Shown piece by piece: positions 1 to 6,470 of a stretch of DNA of 13,090 nt. The DNA comes from AC-32 sp035518635 (lineage in GTDB: Bacteria > Actinomycetota > Thermoleophilia > Gaiellales > Gaiellaceae): contig DATIXI010000067.1 in NCBI GenBank assembly GCA_035518635.1, forward strand, positions 1 through 13,090, given 5' to 3'. The notes beneath the pieces were generated by a model. That model worked only from the letters and a program-made list of their open reading frames with translations. It was not told where the DNA came from and did not search any database. The number at the start of each line of letters is the position of its first letter. The stretch's first letter is position 1. A program made the position numbers and the translations under genes.

Positions 1-151
1 TCGACAGCGACCAGACGGGCAGCTCCTGCAGGCAGAGCGCGTCCGGCCGGTCCTCGGTCGCGAGCTTCACCATCTCCTCGAGGTACGCCCTGCGCTCCGG
101 CGGCACGGCGTTTCCGTGGAACAGGTTCCAAGTGCGGACGAGGAGCGGCAA
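1..151 (-). CDS. Endonuclease/exonuclease/phosphatase (EEP) family protein, N-terminal part, runs off the left edge
   Basis: About 50 codons are visible. They read WNLFHGN near the N-terminus and CLQELP about 30 residues later. This matches the opening of the EEP (DNase I/exonuclease III/sphingomyelinase-like) fold, where the Asn of the WN motif and the Glu of QE belong to the metal-dependent phosphodiesterase centre. The substrate (DNA, lipid or phosphoester) cannot be told from this piece. An in-frame TAG at 166-164 leaves TTG at 151-149 as the only usual start before the WN motif. No clear ribosome site precedes it. The gene diverges from the small gene at 172 across 20 bp, with a TAGACT -10-like box (166-161) nine bases before the TTG. 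The family call is fairly secure; the exact function is unknown. Confidence 0.7.
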   Translation of the reverse strand, partial: MPLLVRTWNLFHGNAVPPERRAYLEEMVKLATEDRPDALCLQELPVWSLS

Positions 152-159
152 GGGCGGAC

Positions 160-166
160 TAGTCTA
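160..166. promoter_or_regulatory. Overlapping divergent -10 boxes (bidirectional promoter candidate)
   Basis: The seven bases TAGTCTA read as TAGTCT on the plus strand (160-165), exactly six bases before the ATG at 172. On the minus strand they read as TAGACT (166-161), nine bases before the TTG at 151. Both fit the actinobacterial -10 pattern TANNNT. The plus-strand spacing implies a leaderless transcript starting at or near the ATG. No convincing -35 was seen on either side. Confidence 0.45.
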
Positions 167-171
167 GGTGC

Positions 172-480
172 ATGCCTGGAGGGCGGTTCACGGACGCGAT
201 CTCGCGCCAGCTCGACCTCTTCCAGCAGGACTACGCCGAGCTGATCCGCGAGTGCGACGAGGCCGAGGCGGCCTACGACCGGGCCGACCGGGACGAAGCC
301 GAGGAGCGCTTCGGCGACTACCAGGATTTCGTCGAGACCGGCACGGAGATCCTCGCCGAGCTGCGCGACAACTTCGCGGCGACGCTGGACGAGGATGCCG
401 CCGAGGAGTATGAGACGGAGTTCAACCGCGCCGTGCACCGGCGAATACCGCGCTTCGGGCTGGAGATAGAGAACACCTAG
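172..480 (+). CDS. Small acidic, probably helical hypothetical protein
   Basis: This is a 102-residue protein, very rich in Asp, Glu, Ala and Arg, with charged heptad-like stretches (for example CDEAEAAYDRADRDEAEERF around residues 28-47) that suggest long amphipathic helices. It has no signal peptide, membrane segment or recognisable catalytic motif, so it is probably soluble and cytoplasmic. I do not recognise the family. The ATG at 172 has no Shine-Dalgarno but lies six bases after a TAGTCT -10-like box, so it is probably translated from a leaderless mRNA. Coding is supported by the divergent promoter arrangement, the strongly biased composition and the absence of a better frame here. It converges on dnaE2, leaving a 117-bp gap (481-597) in which I see no gene or good terminator. 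Confidence 0.65.
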   Translation: MPGGRFTDAISRQLDLFQQDYAELIRECDEAEAAYDRADRDEAEERFGDYQDFVETGTEILAELRDNFAATLDEDAAEEYETEFNRAVHRRIPRFGLEIENT

Positions 481-597
481 GAAGGTCAGGCGCTGGGAAA
501 GCCGGGCGCTTGTGCTCAGGCGATGGAAGCACTGGCGTGGGCGAGCAGGTTCTCATCCGACCTCGCGCCCATCGATCGATGCGTGCGATCGTTCTGG

Positions 598-3500
598 CTA
601 GCGGTGCCCGAAGTGGTGCGCGGCCGGTAGCGAGCCGAAGACGTCGGCGTTCTCGGCGCAGCGACGGGCGAGGGGGCCGAGCGACTCCAGGTGACGCACG
701 ACGACGTTCCGGTTCCGGCCCAGCCGCTCGAACTTCCCGCGCGCGAGGAGCAGCGGCTCCGACCGCACGAGCGGGCGGAAGCGTTCGTACACGCTGGGCG
801 GAACGATCAGGTTGATCTGGCCGTGCTCGTCCTCGAGGAGCATGAAGACGACGCCGTTCGCGGTCGCCGGCCGCTGCCGCGCCACCGCCATCCCGGCCAC
901 GACGACGGTCCCGCCCGCGGGCCGCTTCACAAGCTCCTGGCTCGAGAGCGTCCCTTTGGGCAGGTGCGCGCGCAGCAGCGCCAACGGGTGGACGCCGACC
1001 GAGAGACTCGTCGTCCGGTAGTCGGCGAGCATCCGCTCCCAGGGCGTGTGCTCGCGGAGCCCGGGCGCCCGCGCGGTCGGGTCGAGCGGCAGGGCGAGCT
1101 GCCGCTCCTCCCCTCCGCTCCCGGGGACGCTCTGGGTGCGCGGCACGAGCCCGAGCTCCCAGAAGAGCACCCGGCGCCTTCCTCCGAACGAGTCGCAGGC
1201 GCCCGAGGCGACGAGCGCCTCCAGCCGCGGCCGGTCGAGCGCCGTCCGCTGCGCCAGCTCTCGCACCCCCGAGAACGGCCCGGCACGCTCCCGCTCGGCC
1301 ACGACCGCCTTCGCCTCCTCCTCCCCGAGCGAGCGCACGTACTCGAGCCCCACACGCACGGCGTCGTCCTCCAGCGAGCACTTGGCCTCGCTGCGGTTCA
1401 CATCCGGCGGCCGCACCTCGACCCCGCGGCGCTGGGCATCGCGCACGAGCGACGCGGGCGGGTAGAAGCCCATCGGCTGCTCGTTCAGGAGCGCGCAGAG
1501 GAACTCGCGCGGGTGGTGGTGCCGTAGCCACGCCGACTGGTACGCGAGCAGCCCGAACGCGGCCGCGTGCGACTTGGGAAAGCCGAACGACGCGAACCCG
1601 TTCAGCTTCTCGAAGACCATCTCCGCGGTCTCGCAGTCGACCCCGCGGTCGAGCGCGCCCTCGACGAACCGCTCGTGGAACGCCTCCACCGCCTCGCGGC
1701 TGCGCTTGCGGCTCATCGCCCGCCGCAGCCCCTCGGCCTCGCCGACCGAGAACCCGGCGAGCGCGACCGCGACCGCGAGCACCTGCTCCTGGTACACGAC
1801 GACCCCGAGCGTCTCGCGCAGCGGCTCCTCGAGCAGCGGGTGGTCGTACGGCACCACGAACGACGGGTCCTCCCGCAGGCGCCGCCGATGCTCGATGTAC
1901 GGATGGACGGCGCCGCCCTGGATCGGTCCCGGCCGCACGAGCGCGACCTGCACGGTCAGGTCCTCGAGGTTCTCGGGCCGCGTGCGCAGGAGCGACTGCA
2001 TCTGCGCCCGGCTCTCGATCTGAAAGACGCCGACCGTGTCCGCACGCTGGATCTCGGCATAGACCGCACGGTCTTCGAGCGGGATCCGCGACAGGTCAAC
2101 GCTACGCGTCTCAGGATCCGCACGGGCGATCCGCTCGACGCAGTCCTCGACCGCCGAGAGCATCCCGAGCCCGAGCAGGTCGATCTTGAGGAAGCCGGCG
2201 TCGGAGCACGAGTCCTTGTCCCACTGGCACAGTTGGCGCCCGGCCATCGCCGCGGGCTGCACGGGGACGAGCTCCACGAGCGGCCGCGTGGAGATCACCA
2301 TCCCGCCCGGGTGCTGCGAGACGTGCCGCGGGAGGCCGCCGAGCTCGCCGCACAGCTCCGCGAACGCCCGCCACCGTGGCGAGGCGAGCTTCGTCTCGGC
2401 GTCGGGCAGCTTCGCCAGCTCCTCCCCCACCCTCCGCGGGCTGCCGTCCGTGAGCCGCGCCAGCCGCTCGAGCTCCGCGAACGGGAGGCCCAGCGCCTTG
2501 CCGACGTCGCGGATCGCCCCGCGCGCGCGATAGGTCGCGAAGCTCGCTACCAGCGCCGAGTGCTCGCGTCCGTAGCGCTCGCAGACGCCGACGATCAGCT
2601 TCTCGCGGATGTCGCGTGGGAAGTCGAGGTCGATGTCCGGCACCGAGACGAGCTCCCGGTTGAGAAAGCGCCCGAGCGGGAGGCCCGCATGCACCGGGTC
2701 GACGTGCGACAGCCCGGTCAGGTAGCAGACGATCGAGCCGACCGAGCTGCCGCGCCCTCGGCCGGGCGGCAGGACGTTGCGCGCGACCGAGTCGCCTCGA
2801 ACCTCTCGCGCGCACTCGCGAGCCAGCTCGAGCACCTCCCAGTGCAGGAGGAAGAACCCCGCGAGGCCGAGCTCCTCGATCAGCTTCAGCTCCTCCTCGA
2901 GCCGTGCGCGGGCCCTGCGCTTGTGCCCGTTTGCGTCTCCGTAGCGTTCCGCGAACGCGCGGTCGCAGACGCGCCTGAGCTGGGCGATCGCCGGCTCGCC
3001 CGTGTCCGAGAAGTCCGGGTAGCGGTAGCCGAGATCCGCCGTGAGGTCGAACTCGAGTCGCTCGGCCAGCTCGTCCGTTCGGTCGACGGCGTCTCGGTCG
3101 AGCGGGAACCTGTCGGCCACCTCGCCGGGCGGGAGCAGGACGCTCTCGCGGTTGCCCCGCCGCTCGGCCTCGCAGCCCTCGAGCGAGGTCCGGTGGCGGA
3201 TCGCGACGAGCACGTCCTGGAGCGACGTGCGGCGCGGGTGGTGCGCGTGGACGTCGCCGGTTGCGACCGTCGGGACGCCCAGCGACCCGGCGAGGTCTCG
3301 CAGTGCGGCCAGGCGGCTCGCGTCGCCTCGCTCGTACGGGCGCTGCAGCTCGACGAAGAAGCGCTCAGGCCCGAACGCCCGAGCCAGCGCAGCCGCGCCG
3401 TTCGGGCTCCGCACCGCGAGCCCGTGCCGCGCGCACCCCGAGAGGCAGACAAGCCCCTCGTTCAGCTCTGCCAGGAGCCCGGCGTCGAGCGACGGCGGCA

Positions 3501-3816
3501 GCGGGTCGGCGCCTTCTTTCGGCCGGGTCTGCGAGTGCGCCGCGGTCAGCAGCCGGCAGAGGTTCGCATAGCCCTGCGCCGACTCGACGAGCAGCGTCAC
3601 ATGCGAACCGCCGGCCAGCGTCACCTCCGCGCCCGTGATCGGCCTGACGCCGAGCGCCTTTGCCGCGTGCGCGAACTCGAGCGAGCCGTACACGCCGTCG
3701 TGGTCGGTCAGGGCGAGTGCCTCGTACCCGAGTTCGGCGGCTCGCGCGGCCAGCTCCTCGGGCTGGGAGGCGCCGTCGAGGAACGAATAGGCTGAGTGCG
3801 CATGGAGCTCGACCAC
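598..3816 (-). CDS. dnaE2: Error-prone DNA polymerase DnaE2 (C-family polymerase alpha subunit)
   Basis: This 1072-residue protein has the DnaE2 length and domain order. The N-terminal PHP domain shows HAHS (H5, H7), TDHD (38-40), TGAE (E64), SGC (C128) and GDVH (D188, H190), so its metal-site residues look largely intact. The palm carries PDIDLDF (acids D394, D396 and D398 region) and KIDLLGL (D546), the three-Asp catalytic set of C-family polymerases. Fingers, a helix-hairpin-helix near 845-885 and an OB-fold near 965-1040 follow. QLALPL (906-911) is a candidate clamp-binding motif. DnaE2 copies damaged templates and drives SOS mutagenesis with ImuB in mycobacteria. GTG at 3816 is the only possible start: an in-frame TAG lies four codons upstream and the PHP motif begins at residue 5. 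AGGAG sits nine bases before it. The 5' end overlaps the opposing cupin gene. No SOS box is visible nearby. Confidence 0.95.
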   Translation of the reverse strand: MVELHAHSAYSFLDGASQPEELAARAAELGYEALALTDHDGVYGSLEFAHAAKALGVRPITGAEVTLAGGSHVTLLVESAQGYANLCRLLTAAHSQTRPKEGADPLPPSLDAGLLAELNEGLVCLSGCARHGLAVRSPNGAAALARAFGPERFFVELQRPYERGDASRLAALRDLAGSLGVPTVATGDVHAHHPRRTSLQDVLVAIRHRTSLEGCEAERRGNRESVLLPPGEVADRFPLDRDAVDRTDELAERLEFDLTADLGYRYPDFSDTGEPAIAQLRRVCDRAFAERYGDANGHKRRARARLEEELKLIEELGLAGFFLLHWEVLELARECAREVRGDSVARNVLPPGRGRGSSVGSIVCYLTGLSHVDPVHAGLPLGRFLNRELVSVPDIDLDFPRDIREKLIVGVCERYGREHSALVASFATYRARGAIRDVGKALGLPFAELERLARLTDGSPRRVGEELAKLPDAETKLASPRWRAFAELCGELGGLPRHVSQHPGGMVISTRPLVELVPVQPAAMAGRQLCQWDKDSCSDAGFLKIDLLGLGMLSAVEDCVERIARADPETRSVDLSRIPLEDRAVYAEIQRADTVGVFQIESRAQMQSLLRTRPENLEDLTVQVALVRPGPIQGGAVHPYIEHRRRLREDPSFVVPYDHPLLEEPLRETLGVVVYQEQVLAVAVALAGFSVGEAEGLRRAMSRKRSREAVEAFHERFVEGALDRGVDCETAEMVFEKLNGFASFGFPKSHAAAFGLLAYQSAWLRHHHPREFLCALLNEQPMGFYPPASLVRDAQRRGVEVRPPDVNRSEAKCSLEDDAVRVGLEYVRSLGEEEAKAVVAERERAGPFSGVRELAQRTALDRPRLEALVASGACDSFGGRRRVLFWELGLVPRTQSVPGSGGEERQLALPLDPTARAPGLREHTPWERMLADYRTTSLSVGVHPLALLRAHLPKGTLSSQELVKRPAGGTVVVAGMAVARQRPATANGVVFMLLEDEHGQINLIVPPSVYERFRPLVRSEPLLLARGKFERLGRNRNVVVRHLESLGPLARRCAENADVFGSLPAAHHFGHR
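3788..3793 (+). promoter_or_regulatory. Candidate -10 box for the bicupin gene, inside dnaE2
   Basis: TAGGCT fits TANNNT and ends eight bases before the ATG at 3802. This would give a leaderless or nearly leaderless cupin mRNA and would exclude the alternative GTG at 3796, which is only two bases after the box. It lies inside the first codons of dnaE2. No -35 was recognised. Weak on its own. Confidence 0.3.
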
Positions 3817-4581
3817 CGCCCGCTGCTCCTAGCGCCCGGCGAGGGCGAGACGACCACCGACCGGCCGGAGCGGACGCTGCGGATCCTCGCCGAGCTCGAC
3901 GACGTGATCGTCACCTGGTTCCGCTACGACCCCGGCGAGAAGGGGCCCGACCCCCACGTGCACCGCCGACACACCGACGCCTTCTTCGTCCTCGAGGGCG
4001 AGGTCGAGTTCTCGCTCGGGCCACAGCTGCAGCGCATGACCGGCCGTCCGGGAACGTTCGCCGCGGCGCCGCCGAACCTCGTCCACACGTTCCGCAACGC
4101 GAGTGACTCGACCGCGGTCTTTCTCAACTTCCACTCGCCGAGCCTCGGGTTCGGGGACGTGCTCCGCGGCCACGGCGAAGAGGGCTTCGACCAGTTCGAC
4201 CCGCCCGCCGACGGCGGCCGGCCGCTCGCCGAAGCGGTCTTCAACAGCCCCGGCGAGGGCGAGCTGATCGAGAACGAGAAGGGCTCTCGCCTGATCAAGG
4301 CCGACCTGCCGCACGTCACGGCGATCGACCTCACCTTCCAGCCGGTCTTCGAGGGCGTCGGCCTGCACGCCCACGACGACCACGTGGACCTCTTCTACGT
4401 CCTCGAGGGCGAGATCGAGTTCCTCGAGGCGAGCGGAGCGAGGCGCGCCGGGCCCGGCACGTTCTTCGCGGCTCCGCGCGGCACGGAGCACGGCTTTCGC
4501 AACCCGGGCGCCGGGCCGATCCGCTTCCTCAACGTCCACGCGCCGCCCGGAGACTTCCTGCGGGTCGTGCGCCGCGGCTGA
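3802..4581 (+). CDS. Bicupin (two cupin_2 domains) protein
   Basis: This is a soluble protein of about 259 residues with two tandem cupin barrels. Numbered from the alternative GTG at 3796, the first has HVHRRHTD (H54, H56, D61), then FFVLEGEVEF, then H97. The second has HAHDDHVD (H191, H193, D198), then FYVLEGEIEF, then H232. Cupins usually bind a metal through two His, a Glu and a later His. Here Asp occupies the Glu position in both halves, so the metal site is conserved but altered. The substrate is unknown; family members range from dioxygenases and isomerases to sensors. ATG 3802 is preferred for its fit to a TAGGCT box; GTG 3796 would add two residues. The conserved opening RPLLLAPGEGE supports a start here rather than downstream. 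The gene overlaps dnaE2 head to head and converges on the DUF6504-like gene 11 bp after its stop. Confidence 0.85.
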   Translation: MELDHRPLLLAPGEGETTTDRPERTLRILAELDDVIVTWFRYDPGEKGPDPHVHRRHTDAFFVLEGEVEFSLGPQLQRMTGRPGTFAAAPPNLVHTFRNASDSTAVFLNFHSPSLGFGDVLRGHGEEGFDQFDPPADGGRPLAEAVFNSPGEGELIENEKGSRLIKADLPHVTAIDLTFQPVFEGVGLHAHDDHVDLFYVLEGEIEFLEASGARRAGPGTFFAAPRGTEHGFRNPGAGPIRFLNVHAPPGDFLRVVRRG

Positions 4582-4595
4582 GCCGCTCCGGCTCA
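4579..4595. terminator. Hairpin joining two convergent stop codons
   Basis: TGAGCC (4579-4584), loop GCTCC and GGCTCA (4590-4595) form a 6-bp stem. The cupin stop TGA forms the base of one arm, and the TGA of the minus-strand gene forms the base of the other. It could serve as a compact bidirectional terminator, but there is no U-tract on either strand. An overlapping alternative fold uses GCGGCT/AGCCGC just to the left. Confidence 0.3.
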
Positions 4596-4805
4596 TCCGC
4601 CGCGCTGGCTGAACCAGCAGCCCACCTCCTCGTCGCGGAAGACGACCTCTTGCCCGCCGCCTGCGAGCACGACGTCGAAGTAGCGCCGGCTGACGGGATC
4701 CTCCGTCCACCATCGGTCGACGACGCGCCACTCTTCACGGACGAGGGTGACCGCCGAGCGGTTCACACACCTGGGCGAGCCGTCCACGTGTGCCTCGACC
4801 TGCAC
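4593..4805 (-). CDS. DUF6504-like small protein, downstream of and probably coupled to imuB
   Basis: This is a protein of about 70 residues with the pattern REEWRVVDRWWTEDP, then SRRYFDVVL, then VVFRDEEVGCWF. This tryptophan- and arginine-rich signature resembles the small DUF6504-type domain often found beside or fused to ImuB/DnaE2 genes in actinobacteria (from memory; medium certainty). Its role is unknown. It follows imuB on the same strand with no room for a promoter, so co-transcription is expected. The start is uncertain. GTG 4805 is the first usual start after the imuB stop. The frame stays open upstream, and a CTG at 4823-4821 overlaps the imuB TGA as CTGA; it would add LNQPQR, which looks family-like. 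GTG 4871, inside imuB, is less likely. No Shine-Dalgarno favours any of them. Confidence 0.7.
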   Translation of the reverse strand: MQVEAHVDGSPRCVNRSAVTLVREEWRVVDRWWTEDPVSRRYFDVVLAGGGQEVVFRDEEVGCWFSQRGG

Positions 4806-4819
4806 ACGTTGTGGCTGAT

Positions 4820-6007
4820 TCAGTCGTCGCGCGGAACCAGCAGCGCGCGCTGCTCGGGCAGACGCGACCACGGCGCCACCTCGACGACGGTGCAGACGGA
4901 GCCCGAGCCGGTCCCCGCACGAACCTGACGAAGCCCTTCGCGCAGATGCGCCCGCAGCTCCGCGCCCTCGGGCTGGACGAGCTCGAGCTGGCTGCCGACC
5001 GACTCCGCGAGGGTCAGGATCTCCAGCGTCAACGCGACCACGGGCGCGGGCAGGTCGAGCAGCTTCGGCCCGATCGCGGCGCGCAGACGGGCGGGCTCGG
5101 CGGTGGCGTCACGTAGCGTCACGGTGCGCCGCCACGATCCTCCGCCGACGAGCCGCGCCGCGAGCGCCAGCTTGCGCAAGGCCCGCCCGCCGCGCTCCGG
5201 TCGGGCCAGCAGCCGGTCGAGGAGGATGCCGAGTGAGCGTCTCAGCGCCAGCTCGTTTCCGACCGCCTCGGGGAACTCGAGCGTCTCCAGCAGCTCCGCG
5301 GCGGGCTTCCTTCCGCGGACGCGGCGGCGCGAGCCTCCTCTCGCCAGGCTCCAGGCGCGCCGGCCGTCCGGCCCCAGACGTTCGGCCACGGCGCCACCCG
5401 GAAGCCCGGCAAGCTCTCCGATCTTCGTCAGCCCCAGCTCCTCGAGCTCCTGCCTGCGGTCGGCCTCCAGCGGCAGCAGCGTGAGCGGCAGCGGGGCGAG
5501 AAACTCCCGTGTGCGCTCGTCCGAGACGACGAGCGCCTGGCCCGCGCGCGCGACGTTCGCCGCCGCCAGAGCCGCAAAGCGGCGCCTCGCAGCACCGGCG
5601 CGCGCGTCCCAGCCGGGCCCGACCGCCTTCAGCGCCCGCTTGAGCGCCGGCTCGAGCCCGCCGTAGAGCCGTTCCACCCCGCGCGTCTCGAAGTACGCGC
5701 ACCCCGGCGCTGCAGGGTCGACCGAGAATCCCGCGTCCTCGAGCCTCCGGACGATCTGCTCCCACGCCTCCTCCGCCGCGGCCGGGTCGCGGTCGACGAG
5801 CTGGAGCGACGGGCACGTGGCCAGCGCTTCCCCCAGCCGCATCCCCGGCTGCACGCCGGCCGCCTCGGCCGCCGCCGTCACCGACCCGAGCAGCGCCCGT
5901 GATTCATACCCGCTAGGGGCGAGCGCGGCCGGCTCGAGCTGGAGCCGCGGCCGTTCCCGCAGCGCCGCCCGCAGCTCGAACCCGGGGATGACCAGACAGG
6001 CGATCAT
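4820..6007 (-). CDS. imuB: ImuB-like Y-family polymerase homologue, predicted non-catalytic
   Basis: The 395-residue protein follows the Y-family plan: an N-terminal palm opening MIACLVIPGFELRAAL, a fingers/palm part with QPGMRLGEALATCP (53-66), a helix-hairpin-helix near 180-212 (LGLTKIGELAGLP), a little-finger region near 245-335 and the ImuB-type end VVEVAPWSRLPEQRALLVP. The DxD of the first motif and the S-x-DE of the second are absent (PGF at 8-10, GCAYFET at 102-108), so it should not polymerise. This matches mycobacterial ImuB, which bridges DnaE2 and the sliding clamp. The expected clamp motif is weak here: QLELV (340-344) rather than QLSLF. An in-frame TAG five codons upstream fixes the ATG at 6007. 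Two SOS boxes and a consensus promoter sit directly upstream, so LexA control is strongly implied. No imuA' gene lies beside it. Confidence 0.88.
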   Translation of the reverse strand: MIACLVIPGFELRAALRERPRLQLEPAALAPSGYESRALLGSVTAAAEAAGVQPGMRLGEALATCPSLQLVDRDPAAAEEAWEQIVRRLEDAGFSVDPAAPGCAYFETRGVERLYGGLEPALKRALKAVGPGWDARAGAARRRFAALAAANVARAGQALVVSDERTREFLAPLPLTLLPLEADRRQELEELGLTKIGELAGLPGGAVAERLGPDGRRAWSLARGGSRRRVRGRKPAAELLETLEFPEAVGNELALRRSLGILLDRLLARPERGGRALRKLALAARLVGGGSWRRTVTLRDATAEPARLRAAIGPKLLDLPAPVVALTLEILTLAESVGSQLELVQPEGAELRAHLREGLRQVRAGTGSGSVCTVVEVAPWSRLPEQRALLVPRDD

Positions 6008-6008
6008 G

Positions 6009-6020
6009 GAACATATGTTC
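6009..6020. promoter_or_regulatory. SOS box 1 (LexA operator) of the imuB-like gene
   Basis: GAACATATGTTC is a perfect GAAC-N4-GTTC palindrome, the actinobacterial/Bacillus-type LexA site. It ends one base before the imuB start codon and covers the -10 box (6022-6017) and the expected transcription start. Bound LexA should therefore block open-complex formation directly. Confidence 0.88.
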
Positions 6021-6046
6021 TACACGAACATACGTTCTCCTGTCAA
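6017..6046 (-). promoter_or_regulatory. imuB core promoter with -35 TTGACA and -10 TAGAAC
   Basis: On the minus strand a consensus TTGACA (6046-6041) is followed by an 18-base spacer and TAGAAC (6022-6017, four of six matches to TATAAT). Transcription should begin within a few bases of the ATG at 6007, giving a leaderless or nearly leaderless mRNA; accordingly there is no Shine-Dalgarno. Both SOS boxes lie inside this promoter. Confidence 0.65.
6026..6037. promoter_or_regulatory. SOS box 2 (LexA operator) of the imuB-like gene
   Basis: GAACATACGTTC is a second GAAC-N4-GTTC palindrome, 17 bp centre to centre from the first. It lies entirely in the spacer between the -35 and -10 boxes. The spacing of about one and a half helical turns places two LexA dimers side by side on different faces of the DNA. 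Confidence 0.85.
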
Positions 6047-6056
6047 GGGCGGCCCG

Positions 6057-6470
6057 CTAGGGCGCGTAGTGCACGGACTCGAAGCCCCAGGTGCCCGCGA
6101 GCCAGCGAGGAACGAAGTCCGCGAGCCCATCGTCGAGCTCTGCCCCGGCCGCATCATCGATCACCCACCACGAGACGACGGCATCGGTTCCTGGAGGTGA
6201 CTGCTCGGCCGGCGGGTCGATGTAGACGCACCCGAGGAGAGCTGTCTCCTTCCGGTCGAGGATCGCGTAAGCGAATGCCTCGTGGGCTGCGATCTCGGCC
6301 TCATGACGGGCGAGGTCCCGCCGGTCCTCCTCGTAGGTCATCTCGGCCGGTGGCCAGCCCCACGCTTGTCCGTACCTGGCCCACAACCGGTCGCATGAGC
6401 CCATGACCGCCGGGTAGTCGATGCCGACGTCGTCCTCGCGGATCGGACGCAGGTGGTGGCCGGTCGCCAA
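6057..6470 (-). CDS. GNAT-family N-acetyltransferase-like protein (5' end uncertain)
   Basis: The sequence reads GHHLRPIREDDV, then YPAVMGSCDRLW, WGWPPAEMTYEEDR, ETALLGCVYIDPP and VVSWWVID. This is the pattern of a GNAT subgroup with the acetyl-CoA fold, where the LLGCVYIDP strand is the central one. The substrate is unknown. TTG 6470 is the only usual start in this frame, but clearly family-like sequence (DWLPQGFLHPERVE) continues for at least 15 more codons upstream with no start codon before the stop at 6572-6570. The true N-terminus therefore lies upstream and probably in another frame (see 6471-6573). The stop is 19 bp beyond the SOS promoter of imuB on the same strand. The family call is good; whether the gene is intact is doubtful. 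Confidence 0.75.
   Translation of the reverse strand: MATGHHLRPIREDDVGIDYPAVMGSCDRLWARYGQAWGWPPAEMTYEEDRRDLARHEAEIAAHEAFAYAILDRKETALLGCVYIDPPAEQSPPGTDAVVSWWVIDDAAGAELDDGLADFVPRWLAGTWGFESVHYAP

Noticed and set aside
573..591. Inverted repeat CGATCG-N7-CGATCG in the gap between the hypothetical gene and dnaE2
   Set aside because: Only six base pairs of a common palindromic word with no U-tract; too weak to call a terminator.
1567..3795. A 742-codon open frame on the plus strand opposite dnaE2
   Set aside because: It is fully antisense to a well-supported polymerase gene. Its Arg/Glu/Leu-rich sequence has no domain pattern and is the usual by-product of high-GC third positions.
4050..4062. GAACGTTC inside the cupin gene as a further SOS box
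   Set aside because: The four-base spacer between GAAC and GTTC is missing, so it does not fit the operator.
3829..4731. A 300-codon minus-strand open frame opposite the bicupin gene
   Set aside because: Low-complexity translation, antisense to clear cupin motifs and overlapping the DUF6504-like gene in another frame.
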